Part shown: piece after piece, positions 1 through 7,215 of the stretch
Layout of the letters: each line of letters begins with the position of its first letter
How positions within the stretch are numbered: position 1 is the stretch's first letter
Program-made: the position numbers and the translations under genes
DNA from: Methylococcaceae bacterium
GTDB lineage: Bacteria > Pseudomonadota > Gammaproteobacteria > Methylococcales > Methylomonadaceae
Length of the DNA: 11,973 bases
Direction of reading: 5' to 3'
Assembly: GCA_021647145.1 (NCBI GenBank)
Contig: JAKIVF010000103.1
Location: 1 to 11,973, forward strand
The notes under the pieces: generated by a model
What the model was told of the DNA's origin: nothing
What the model saw: the letters and a program-made list of their open reading frames with translations, nothing else
Database searches by the model: none

Positions 1-34
1 TCGTTTTTGCATTCGTGTGATAGCCTTGGGACAT
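1..34 (-). CDS. N-terminus of a probable IS transposase (partial, 11 codons visible)
   Basis: On the minus strand an ATG at 34-32 opens a frame reading MSQGYHTNAKT up to the window edge, preceded at good spacing by AAAGGA. A short start with a YHTNAKT-like segment is typical of IS481-like DDE transposases whose next segment is a helix-turn-helix. Only 11 residues are visible, so the identification rests mainly on position: it lies just inside the DNA that cuts hsdR. It could be another gene brought in by the same insertion. Confidence 0.45.
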   Translation of the reverse strand, partial: MSQGYHTNAKT

Positions 35-118
35 ATTAATTCCTTTGTGGTGAAAGTTTTAATATGTTATCAGGGCTGTCCTTTTAATTTTTAAATTCAG
101 GTATAACGTGGTGAAACT
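1..118 (-). mobile_element. End of an insertion sequence that interrupts hsdR (runs off the left edge)
   Basis: hsdR homology stops abruptly at about 117-120, and the next leftward sequence is AT-rich non-coding DNA followed by a new start codon with a ribosome binding site. This is the usual layout of one IS end followed by its transposase gene. The terminal inverted repeat cannot be confirmed because the other end is outside the window, so the exact boundary (about 113-120) is inferred from where the HsdR reading frame meets TAG. The first residues of the encoded protein resemble IS481-type transposases as I remember them; that family name is tentative. Confidence 0.6.
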
Positions 119-1310
119 ATACAATTAGTTCAATATCATGGCTGTTTAAAACACCATCTTCTTCATTAATATTGCTCATCTTTTGAATAGAGCTAACAAT
201 TAAAGTGTTTGCGGGGTCACTACTTTTTAGCTTTGTAATAAGCACACCAGTATTCTCGGTTGCCTGAACATCTTCATTGTCACCTGAAAACCCTTGATAC
301 TCGCGTAATGATTGAGTACCTAGCTCAATTCTATCCATTAAAAAAATCACTTTGTCGGCATCTTTCGAGTTAGCAATCAACTGAGCCGATTTAAAACTGG
401 TCATGGTTTTACCCGACCCTGTGGTATGCCAAATATAGCCACCCAGTGAATTATTATTCTGCCAATCAGTTTTAGCTACCTTGTCTGATATGGCATTAGC
501 CGCATAATACTGATAGCTACGCATCACCTTAAGCACACCATCAGAACCATCGGCAACCGTATAAAAACCAATTAACTGATGCGCCATAGGGATAGAAAGC
601 AAAGTAGAGGCAATTGCCTTCCAGTCATTGATTGGCTCATTATTAAAATCAGCCCAATGAAAATAAAAATCTGGGTTAAATGTTCCATCTACCCCAGAGT
701 TTGAGAAATAGACCGTTTCTTGCGGCTCCATTGCCACAAAAACCTGCACCAACGAAAACAAACCAGAAAAAATTCCCTCAGCAGAATATTTTTCAATTTG
801 ATGATACGCCTGACTCACCGAAACACCGCTTCTTTTAAGCTCAATGTGTATAACAGGCATGCCGTTAATTAAAAGCAGTAAATCACCACGACGATTGTTT
901 AAAATTTTTGACTTACTCTTAAACTGTGGCTGTTGCACGATTTGATAACGACTTTGACCTGCTGCAATCTCTTGGCGATCATATATTTTTAAGCTGATCT
1001 CTTTACCAAGATGTAACTTGTCGTCAGGATTATCACGAATAATAGAAACCGTTTTACCATTAATAAAGCCATTAAGTTTTAAGGGTGTTTTTAAGTCAGT
1101 TATCTGCTCGACTATCTGCTGCATTTCGCTTGTCGTTAACGACGTATCGTTCAAGCGGTCAATATCCCTGTTATTTTCAAACAGAATATTCGCCCAGTTT
1201 TTTAGCAAATCAGCCTCAGATGGGTATGTTAAAACCTCATGCTCCCAGCCTTTGTTTTTTAGCTCGTGAACTAATGCTTCTTCAAAATCAGCTTCTTTAG
1301 TAAATGTCAT
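117..1310 (-). pseudogene. hsdR: hsdR, Type I restriction endonuclease subunit R, truncated by an insertion
   Basis: HsdR is the DNA-translocating, cleaving subunit of Type I restriction enzymes, usually about 1000 residues. Here only the first 397 residues remain. They contain the HSDR_N nuclease domain with D143, E157-L-K159 and a QxxxY motif (Q171, Y175), then the Walker A motif HTTGSGKT (295-302) of the helicase. The frame reaches TAG right after HDIELIV, where intact relatives continue into the DEAH (Walker B) motif. The second half of the motor and the C-terminal HsdM/HsdS contact region are therefore missing, and the product cannot translocate or restrict. The ATG at 1310 has AAGGA five bases upstream. 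The gene is last in the leftward hsdM-hsdS-fic-hsdR order and is now separated from hsdS by REP elements. Confidence 0.9.
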
Positions 1311-1336
1311 TTATTCCTTCCATTCTTTTTCCCCCT

Positions 1337-1362
1337 CATTCCCACGCTCCCGCGTGGGATTG
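1337..1362. repeat. REP palindrome 1 (left end of the RAYT element)
   Basis: Stem CCCACGC (1341-1347) pairs with GCGTGGG (1352-1358) across a four-base loop. It is followed by the GCATAC tail shared with the other three copies. It lies just upstream of hsdR on that gene's coding strand and could impede transcription into it. Confidence 0.85.
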
Positions 1363-1372
1363 CATACCGTAC

Positions 1373-1903
1373 TCACCATTGCTGACAAACCTCCAACAAA
1401 CCCTCTTGTCCTGCATAATTCCTCGCACTGGAATACCGCCAATGAGTCACATCATCCACATACCCCCGTTTAACAGGGTTTTGGTGAATATAATCAATCT
1501 TCTGGCGCATCATTTCATCATTTTGAATCAGTTCAGGGTGTACGCCTTCCTGCCAAAACTGATAAGCACGATCATTTTTATGTGCCTTTTTATAAAAAGC
1601 TAACTGCTCTAACACTTGCCTTACATTATTGTTTGAAAGATATTGAATCATTTGTTTTGCCGTATAGGATTTATAGCGAGCAATATCTTTATCCAACGCT
1701 GTGCTTTGAACAACAAAATGGCAATGATTTTCTAGCACCACATAAGCATACACTTTCAAGCCATCCTTAGATAAGAACCTTAAAGAATCCAGTAAAATGT
1801 TTACCGTTTCTTGGCGTGTAAAAACAGGAATCCAGTGCAACACGGTTAGCGTAATAAAGTGCGGTAATTTAGGATCAGTGATTTTATAGCGACTTCTGCC
1901 CAT
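1373..1903 (-). CDS. REP-associated tyrosine transposase (RAYT, IS200/Y1 family)
   Basis: RAYTs are HUH-type single-strand nucleases that recognise and process REP hairpins. The 176-aa product has the family length and the HUH metal site as H60-C-H62 in ENHCHFVVQ, after the usual N-terminal stretch LPHFITLTV. The conserved C-terminal segment IDYIHQNPVKRGYV (136-149) is typical of the Y1_Tnp/REP family. The nucleophilic tyrosine cannot be assigned by eye; Y77, Y80, Y114 and Y138 are candidates. The ATG at 1903 has GGAG seven bases upstream, on the inner edge of the right REP. The frame is complete, so the gene may be active, and it may have supplied the protein acting on the nearby mini-element. 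Confidence 0.88.
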   Translation of the reverse strand: MGRSRYKITDPKLPHFITLTVLHWIPVFTRQETVNILLDSLRFLSKDGLKVYAYVVLENHCHFVVQSTALDKDIARYKSYTAKQMIQYLSNNNVRQVLEQLAFYKKAHKNDRAYQFWQEGVHPELIQNDEMMRQKIDYIHQNPVKRGYVDDVTHWRYSSARNYAGQEGLLEVCQQW

Positions 1904-1917
1904 TATTTAGCTCCGTA

Positions 1918-1946
1918 TGCATTCCCACGCGGGAGCGTGGGAACGA
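1918..1946. repeat. REP palindrome 2 (right end of the RAYT element)
   Basis: CCCACGC (1924-1930) pairs with GCGTGGG (1935-1941), extended by TTCC/GGAA flanks. It is the mirror image of palindrome 1. It is also translated as the last residues (LPRGNAYG) of the truncated fic frame. Confidence 0.85.
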
Positions 1947-1970
1947 GAGGAATATCCCCCGATGACTGAA

Positions 1971-2094
1971 CACTACCTGATTTAAGTGTGCCTAAAAAAC
2001 CACTGTTAAACAGTTTATTGGCTTTACTGAGTTTTTCCTCAACTCTTGCCAGTTCTACGGCATCGATGATGTTTAGTTTGTTTTTTAAAATCAT
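1971..2094 (-). pseudogene. fic: fic remnant: N-terminus of a Fic/DOC family protein, cut by the REP element
   Basis: The ATG at 2094 has AGGA eight bases upstream and opens MILKNKLNIIDAVELARVEE, followed by a KLFNSGFLGTLK stretch. This matches the start of the small Fic (filamentation induced by cAMP) proteins often encoded between hsdS and hsdR, in which an ELAR-EE segment and a helix ending G-LDTL precede the catalytic HPFREGNGR motif. Here homology fades after about 41 codons. The frame then runs through the REP palindrome to a stop at 1903-1905, so the catalytic domain is absent. The frame overlaps the RAYT start codon by its last base. Fic proteins AMPylate target proteins; this remnant cannot. 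Family assignment is from remembered relatives and is fairly specific. Confidence 0.7.
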
Positions 2095-2100
2095 AGGGCT

Positions 2101-2136
2101 ATTCCTTTATACAAACATCTTTTCTAAACAGGCTTT
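2101..2136. repeat. 36-bp direct repeat, copy A (duplicated end of hsdS)
   Basis: It is identical to 2290-2325 except at one base (T at 2110, G at 2299). Copy A carries the last codons of hsdS, its stop and the AGGA ribosome binding site of the fic remnant. It therefore preserves the ancestral hsdS-fic junction. Confidence 0.9.
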
Positions 2137-2140
2137 GCCT

Positions 2141-2166
2141 CGTTCCTACGCTCCTGCGTGGGAATG
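2141..2166. repeat. REP palindrome 3 (left end of the mini-element)
   Basis: CCTACGC (2145-2151) pairs with GCGTGGG (2156-2162) with one G-T wobble. It is followed by the shared AATGCATACC tail. Confidence 0.8.
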
Positions 2167-2252
2167 CATACCAATGAATTGCATCATCCACATGTCTCCG
2201 TTTAACAGGGTTTTAATGAATATAGTTAATCTTCTGCTCATTATTTTGCTCC

Positions 2253-2283
2253 GTATGCGTTCCCACGCGGGAGCGTGGGAACG
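2253..2283. repeat. REP palindrome 4 (right end of the mini-element)
   Basis: CGTTCCCACGC (2258-2268) pairs perfectly with GCGTGGGAACG (2273-2283) around a GGGA loop. It is the best-preserved of the four copies. It lies just after the hsdS stop codon on the coding strand. Confidence 0.85.
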
Positions 2284-2289
2284 AGAGAG

Positions 2290-2325
2290 ATTCCTTTAGA
2301 CAAACATCTTTTCTAAACAGGCTTT
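2290..2325. repeat. 36-bp direct repeat, copy B (native end of hsdS)
   Basis: This copy spans the last codons of hsdS and its TAA stop, and matches 2101-2136 at 35 of 36 bases. The mini-element lies exactly between the two copies. Confidence 0.9.
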
Positions 2326-3516
2326 TTTTATGTTTTTTAGTTTTTCTAGTTCGATTTGATGGAGGGTTATGAGGTTGTCTAGGTTTTTAAAGAAGTTGCC
2401 GATTTTGGTTTGTTCTTCTTGGTTTGGAATATATGAAGTAAAATCTTCAACATTACTTTTTGATATGTTTAGTTGAGACATTCCTGCACCTTGTGATTTA
2501 AAATATAGCTGATGTGCATTAATGTTGTAAAATAAGAATAATGGAATAACACTATTGCTCGGTCTCAACAATGCAACACGCTGATTTAATACAAATTTAT
2601 TATTTTCTGGTATAAGTGCCACTCTTCCAAGCAAATTCCCATGAGCAACATCACTTAAAACCATTACTAAATCATCTTTATTTAGTGTTGTGTCAGTTTC
2701 ATTAACAAACTTTCCTGAATTTTTTAATCCTCCATCAATTGATATCGAATTTAAATTAATTAATTCGTATTCACCAAAAGTGTTTTGTTTGTCCTCATGC
2801 CCTTTACCATTTTTGTAGTCAGCAAGCTCTCCCAACTTCCTCTCTTCCCACTTATCACTAAAGCCCTTGAAACGAATTTCAGGTACATCTGCGCTCTTTT
2901 TTGGGAACATTTTTTCGAGCATGGCTTTTTTTACGTTTAGAAGCTTGTCGTACTTTTTCTGATGGAGGGTAATGAGGGTGTCGATCTGTTGGAAATAAGT
3001 GCCGATTTTGGTTTGTTCTTTTTCAATCTTTGGTACAGCTATAACTTTTAATAGAAGTTCTTCTTTTGTTATTCCCTTGATGGAAGTACCTTGTACTGAA
3101 AGCTTTTCATTTTGGAGTTTTCTCCAAATTGAATATGCTCCATACCAATTGTCTATCTTTAATTTACTTAATGATAAAAAATCTTGGCTTGTAGTATATT
3201 TATATTGCATAAATGCTAACTTCCCAACACCTACGCGAGTGACTATCGCAATTGAATTTTCTGGTATCAATTTAGTAGCTGAAGCTTTTAATCCATTTTC
3301 CGTGATACTTTTTCTAGGAACAACATTTGAAAGCTGCTCTTCTGTTATATCAGAAGATTGAATCCATGCAATGTCTCCATTCCAATACTTTGCTTCAGAC
3401 GTTCTTGGAGTACCACCTCCATAGGTATTTGCACATAGCCTTCCTAACTCTTTCTCTTCCCACTCCCCACCAAACCCCTTAAACCGAATCTCTGGTATTT
3501 TATTTCCCTTAGCCAT
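2296..3516 (-). CDS. hsdS: HsdS, Type I restriction-modification specificity subunit
   Basis: HsdS recognises the bipartite DNA target of the Type I enzyme and holds two HsdM subunits. The 406-aa product has the classic two-fold layout. A first target recognition domain (about 15-160) opens with PEIRFKGF. A central conserved helix (about 166-206) contains EQTKIG and LEKMFP. A second recognition domain (about 213-360) again opens with PEIRFKGF, and the second conserved helix ends in LEKMFV. The start is taken at the ATG at 3516, which has AAGGG eight bases upstream; a GTG at 3525 in the same frame is less likely. hsdM stops at 3518, one base before this ATG (TAAGATG), so the two are translationally coupled. 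The repeated EQTKIG and LEKMF segments could recombine to swap recognition halves. The gene looks intact. Confidence 0.93.
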   Translation of the reverse strand: MAKGNKIPEIRFKGFGGEWEEKELGRLCANTYGGGTPRTSEAKYWNGDIAWIQSSDITEEQLSNVVPRKSITENGLKASATKLIPENSIAIVTRVGVGKLAFMQYKYTTSQDFLSLSKLKIDNWYGAYSIWRKLQNEKLSVQGTSIKGITKEELLLKVIAVPKIEKEQTKIGTYFQQIDTLITLHQKKYDKLLNVKKAMLEKMFPKKSADVPEIRFKGFSDKWEERKLGELADYKNGKGHEDKQNTFGEYELINLNSISIDGGLKNSGKFVNETDTTLNKDDLVMVLSDVAHGNLLGRVALIPENNKFVLNQRVALLRPSNSVIPLFLFYNINAHQLYFKSQGAGMSQLNISKSNVEDFTSYIPNQEEQTKIGNFFKNLDNLITLHQIELEKLKNIKKACLEKMFV

Positions 3517-3517
3517 C

Positions 3518-6112
3518 TTATACACCCTTCAAAAACGACTGAAACTCATCAAGCCCCTGCCTATCAAACTCATTGGCAGTCAGCTCGTCAATTAAACCCG
3601 ATAGTGCTTTTTCAGTGTCCTGTATATCTTTTGCTACATCCGCATACGTGGTGGCGTATTTTTTGGCTAGACTTTCCACTTTACTGCTTAAGTTATTTAT
3701 GATTGTTTCGGGCATTTTATTTAATGCGCTAACCAGCGGGTTAATCCATTTGAGTTGTAGCAATTCTTGCACTTGTTCATTGCTAAGGTTTTCTATGGTG
3801 TCTTTTGTTTGTAGATGTAGTTTTTCTGTTGCGGCTTTTACGTCTTTTTTTAGTTTTTTCTCTTCAGCAATTAGTTTATCTACCTTGAGTATTTTTGCTT
3901 CATAAGAATCATCTGTATATGCACTGTTTTGTTTTATGTCTGCCTTGAGCTGTTTGGCTTCTTTTATTACGGCTGCATTGATAAAATCATCACCGCTTTC
4001 TTTGATGGTGTCGGCTTCTTTTTCTTCTTCTAAAAGTGAGTCAAGAATGGTTTCATACTCTGCACTTATCTCAGCGAGGCGGTTTTCTTTTTTCTGTAGG
4101 TTTTGTAACTCGTCCTTTAAGTAGGTTTTTTGCACTAGCTCAAAAGGCATAATATGCCCCATCCAACCTTCCTGAACTTCTTGCTCTTTACCTTTTACCT
4201 TTTTTAACACCATATTGGGGTCAACTTGTTTGGTCGCCGCATAACCTTCGGTTTGTATAATTTCTAAATCTACCGCTATGTTAATCCAGCTATCATTGAG
4301 TAGTTGGTATGCCTCGTATTTATCACACAGGCTAATTGTCTTTAAGCGCGAAAATATTTCATTACTCAGTACGGCTTCTTGTTTAGAAATATTACCGGAT
4401 TCTTCTTTGTTTAACAGTGGGGTCAATAGCTTATTGCTAAGGAATTTATTAAAAGTGCCAAATGAAGCCTCATAACTCTCTATAAATGTTTTGACATCGC
4501 TGTGCTGTTTGATGGTGGTTTTTACCTCATCAGCCTTTAGCGCAACATAATCGCTGGAAGTTTCGTTAAATAAGGCATCACGCAGCGCAGGAAAGGCTTG
4601 CCAATAGGGTTCTAGCTCATTCAGTTCTGTTTTAGGAATGGTGCCGAACATAGAGGCATAAATATCCCAACTTTCTTTGTTGTCGGATGAATCAACATAC
4701 CGTGGAATATTGAGGTTGTATTCATTTTCTCGGATTTTATCTCTACTAACAACATTTGAATACTTTGGGCTAGTTTCTCTATGAGTAACCGTATCGGCAA
4801 TTCTTTTTATATCCGATGCTCTGAGTTTGTTGTTTTTACCTACTTTAATAAAGTTTTTAGACGCATCAACGATTAGCACATCAGTATTTTTACGCTTCTG
4901 TTTTAACACCAGAATAATGGTAGGAATACCTGTGCCAAAGAAGATATTGGCAGGTAGCCCAATAACGGCGTCAATATGGTTTTGCTCAATTAAGTTTTTA
5001 CGAATGGCTCCCTCTTCACCACCTCGGAACAAGACACCATGAGGTAAAACAATGGTCATAATGCCGTCGGGTTTAATGTGATAAAGGTCATGTAGCAAAA
5101 ACGCATAGTCTGCTTTGGTTTTAGGCGCCAGCCCAAACCGTGCGTAACGCGGATCGGTTTCTTTATTGTCTGAGTCCCATTTTTGCGAGTATGGCGGGTT
5201 AGACACAACGGCATCCACATAGAGCGGGTTGTATGAACCAACGGGGTCATTTTCATCAAAATAAGGCCAGTCGTCTTCTAGGGTATCGGCACACCGCGTA
5301 AGAATATTGTTAGGTAAAATGCCACGCATGACTAAATTCATACGGGTCAGGTTGTAGGTGTTCTTTTTTAACTCTTGCGCATAATAGATTATGTTATTTT
5401 TATCATCCATGTGTTTTGCAACACTGCTACCAATATTAATAAGCAATGAACCCGAGCCACTGGTTGGGTCATAAATCTGTATCTCTTTTTTATCCTTTAA
5501 ATGATGAGCAACAATTTCTGACATTAACAGGGAAACTTCGTGCGGTGTATAAAACTCACCTGCTTTTTTACCCGCATTGGCTGCAAACATACCGATTAAA
5601 TATTCATACACAAAGCCAAGCACATCATAATCCTGCTTGCCATTCATTGGTATGTCTTTGATTAAATGAATTAGCAGACTGATTGCCTTGGTTTGCGATG
5701 CGGCACTGTCGCCTAATTTACTTAAGCCCGTCTGTAAGGTATCAAAAACACCATCAAACAATTTTTTGTGGTTAGCGCTAATTAAACGACTAAAAGCTGA
5801 TAGTGCGTCTCTTACATTAGAGACATCAAAATCTTTTCCACTTTCTACCCATGTTGAGAATAGGTTGTTATAGGCTATAAAATAGCCACGGTTTTCCTTA
5901 AAATAAATAACAGTATCTGCATCATCTTCGCTGAGTGACTCTATTTCTTTGTTAGACCAGCCTTCTTTTTTTGCAAATTGGATTTCTTTATCTGATAGAT
6001 ATTTATAAAAAATAAAGCCCAAGATATAGTCTTTATACTCATTGGCTTCAATTTTGGAGCGCATTTGGTTAGCAGATTCCCAAATTTTTGCTGCTAATTG
6101 TTGCTTATTCAA
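3518..6112 (-). CDS. hsdM: HsdM, Type I DNA adenine methyltransferase subunit
   Basis: HsdM methylates adenine at N6 within the target chosen by HsdS. An N-terminal helical domain (about 5-145) is followed by the N6_Mtase domain with FYTP (about 187-190), the S-adenosylmethionine loop DPTSGSGSL (about 215-223) and the catalytic NPPY (about 305-308). A C-terminal extension of several hundred residues rich in Lys and Glu, likely coiled-coil, makes it 864 aa, longer than the roughly 500 aa of EcoKI-type HsdM. The start is placed at the TTG at 6112: AAGGA lies seven bases upstream, and the protein then begins NKQQLAAKIWESAN as family members do. A TTG at 6133 would add seven residues. The gene is first in the hsd operon; 112 bases separate it from the immunity pseudogene upstream, without a clear promoter. 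It looks intact. Confidence 0.93.
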   Translation of the reverse strand: MNKQQLAAKIWESANQMRSKIEANEYKDYILGFIFYKYLSDKEIQFAKKEGWSNKEIESLSEDDADTVIYFKENRGYFIAYNNLFSTWVESGKDFDVSNVRDALSAFSRLISANHKKLFDGVFDTLQTGLSKLGDSAASQTKAISLLIHLIKDIPMNGKQDYDVLGFVYEYLIGMFAANAGKKAGEFYTPHEVSLLMSEIVAHHLKDKKEIQIYDPTSGSGSLLINIGSSVAKHMDDKNNIIYYAQELKKNTYNLTRMNLVMRGILPNNILTRCADTLEDDWPYFDENDPVGSYNPLYVDAVVSNPPYSQKWDSDNKETDPRYARFGLAPKTKADYAFLLHDLYHIKPDGIMTIVLPHGVLFRGGEEGAIRKNLIEQNHIDAVIGLPANIFFGTGIPTIILVLKQKRKNTDVLIVDASKNFIKVGKNNKLRASDIKRIADTVTHRETSPKYSNVVSRDKIRENEYNLNIPRYVDSSDNKESWDIYASMFGTIPKTELNELEPYWQAFPALRDALFNETSSDYVALKADEVKTTIKQHSDVKTFIESYEASFGTFNKFLSNKLLTPLLNKEESGNISKQEAVLSNEIFSRLKTISLCDKYEAYQLLNDSWINIAVDLEIIQTEGYAATKQVDPNMVLKKVKGKEQEVQEGWMGHIMPFELVQKTYLKDELQNLQKKENRLAEISAEYETILDSLLEEEKEADTIKESGDDFINAAVIKEAKQLKADIKQNSAYTDDSYEAKILKVDKLIAEEKKLKKDVKAATEKLHLQTKDTIENLSNEQVQELLQLKWINPLVSALNKMPETIINNLSSKVESLAKKYATTYADVAKDIQDTEKALSGLIDELTANEFDRQGLDEFQSFLKGV

Positions 6113-6224
6113 ATTTATATCCTTTTTTATCAATCTGGTTGATCGTTTCTTATGTAGAACAATGCATACGGCTGGCTGTATGTTAGCGTTTTTATTAGGT
6201 ACCCAAGCAATAGCTTTTATTTAA

Positions 6225-7172
6225 CTATTCAAAACGATGCAGCCATTGCAGAGCAAATTCTTTTGCATTCACACCTTCTGGCGTATCAATATATCCAGCA
6301 TTATAGTTATCCGTTTGCACGGATTTAACCAGATGATAAAGCTTTTGATACTGCTTGGGAATATTACCCTGTTCCATATCGCCAATTTGTGGAAATGGCC
6401 CTGCCTGTATCATCACGCCACCCAGAAAATCATAAAAAATAAAATCATCATCCAGTTGCGATTGTAAAGCAGCCTTGCCACCTAGTTTTTGTAAAAAAGT
6501 ATCTGAAAGAATGGTTAACCAATTTATGCCTTTAATACCTTCAACACAGTAAATTTTATGGGAACTAGGGTCATCAATTTCCAGCCCTGGAAAACGTCTG
6601 ATGAGCAGATAAACAAGAGGTTCCGCCAACCTGGCATACCCAGAATCAACGCTGCGAATCAGTCCAAGCCCTCCATAGCCATGATACGGCGACAATCGTT
6701 TACACCAGCCATGAACAAAATCCTGAAAAAAACCTGCTGGCTGTTGCTCCAAAAACTCCAATGGAAAAGTGGCAGATATATAACCAATTTGTTTATAACT
6801 TCATTTGTTATTTAATATAGATTCTAAGTTATAAGGGCTTACTTCCGCATTTGTTTCTGAGCCTGTTATGTCTAGTTCAAAAAAATCATACTCATCAAGC
6901 AGTTCGATCATTTCTGCCAAAGGTTGAATCGGAGATTGGACAAATTTCCTTACTCCAAGCTTCTCACTCCCGTATCGTTTTAAAAATGGCTTGACCAGCT
7001 TCATATATTCTTCAATACATTGCCCTACTTCAAGACGACATTTTTTTTCATAGGCATTTTCCAGATAAAGGGTAACCATCATGCCGACCTGAGCAATAAT
7101 ATTCCCGTTGCTGTTTTTTATCTTGATTTTATCTAAATCTTTTGGTGTAAAGCCTTGTAATGGTATTTCCAT
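6225..7172 (-). pseudogene. DUF3396 (TsiV-like) immunity gene, copy 1, with an in-frame TGA
   Basis: This is a tandem paralogue of the gene at 7216-8163, exactly the same length (948 nt) and roughly 80% identical in protein by eye. It keeps the DUF3396 hallmarks: LEFLEQQPAGFF, HGYGGLGL, FPGLEID, GIKGINWLT and QAGPFPQIGD. The ATG at 7172 has AGGAG eight bases upstream. After codon 123 the Arg codon CGA of copy 2 is TGA here (6803-6801), with the same frame continuing to the normal end at 6225. The only visible defect is this C-to-T change. The main product would be a 123-aa N-terminal fragment unless the TGA is read through. DUF3396 proteins are immunity partners of VRR-Nuc T6SS effectors. Confidence 0.8.
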
Positions 7173-7215
7173 CAAATACTCTCCTGTTGGCTTTTTTCTT
7201 TAAGCTGAAAGTTGC

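Larger units (their letters stand above)
1334..1950 (-). mobile_element. REP-RAYT element: tyrosine transposase gene between two inverted REP palindromes
   Basis: The element is about 615 bp. A REP hairpin sits at each end in mirror orientation (1341-1358 and 1924-1941), and the RAYT gene fills the interior. The outer sequence is also mirrored: the motif GCATAC lies on the inner side of both palindromes. It occupies the place where the rest of fic should be, so its arrival, or a later deletion, removed most of that gene. No convincing target duplication is visible on its flanks, as expected for HUH transposases. Confidence 0.75.
2138..2288. mobile_element. Internally deleted REP-RAYT element (MITE-like, about 150 bp)
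   Basis: Both outer REP hairpins are present in the same mirrored layout as the full element. The interior is only about 95 bp. The part at about 2170-2237 matches the RAYT coding segment at about 1439-1506 (the region encoding DYIHQNPVKRG) with scattered substitutions. It is then joined to sequence matching 1898-1920, the RAYT start codon and leader. Two internal deletions of a full RAYT element explain this arrangement. It has no coding capacity and could be mobilised only by a RAYT supplied in trans. Confidence 0.8.

Noticed and set aside
1018..1300. Plus-strand frames opposite hsdR, and similar plus-strand frames opposite hsdS and hsdM.
   Set aside because: Antisense shadows of coding regions without ribosome binding sites or recognisable domains.
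1334..2290. A CRISPR array, suggested by four similar short palindromes.
   Set aside because: The four palindromes occur as mirrored pairs around a RAYT gene and its deletion derivative, not as direct repeats with regular spacers.
5056..5259. Overlapping 67-codon frame on the minus strand.
   Set aside because: It lies fully inside hsdM in another frame and has no family signature.
6113..6224. GTTAG and CATAC/GTATG motifs upstream of hsdM that look like part of an attC, and a small ATCAA/TTGAT inverted repeat.
   Set aside because: Only five-base arms, no second core site in the right place, no long stem. No clear -35/-10 pair could be set either, so no promoter is claimed.
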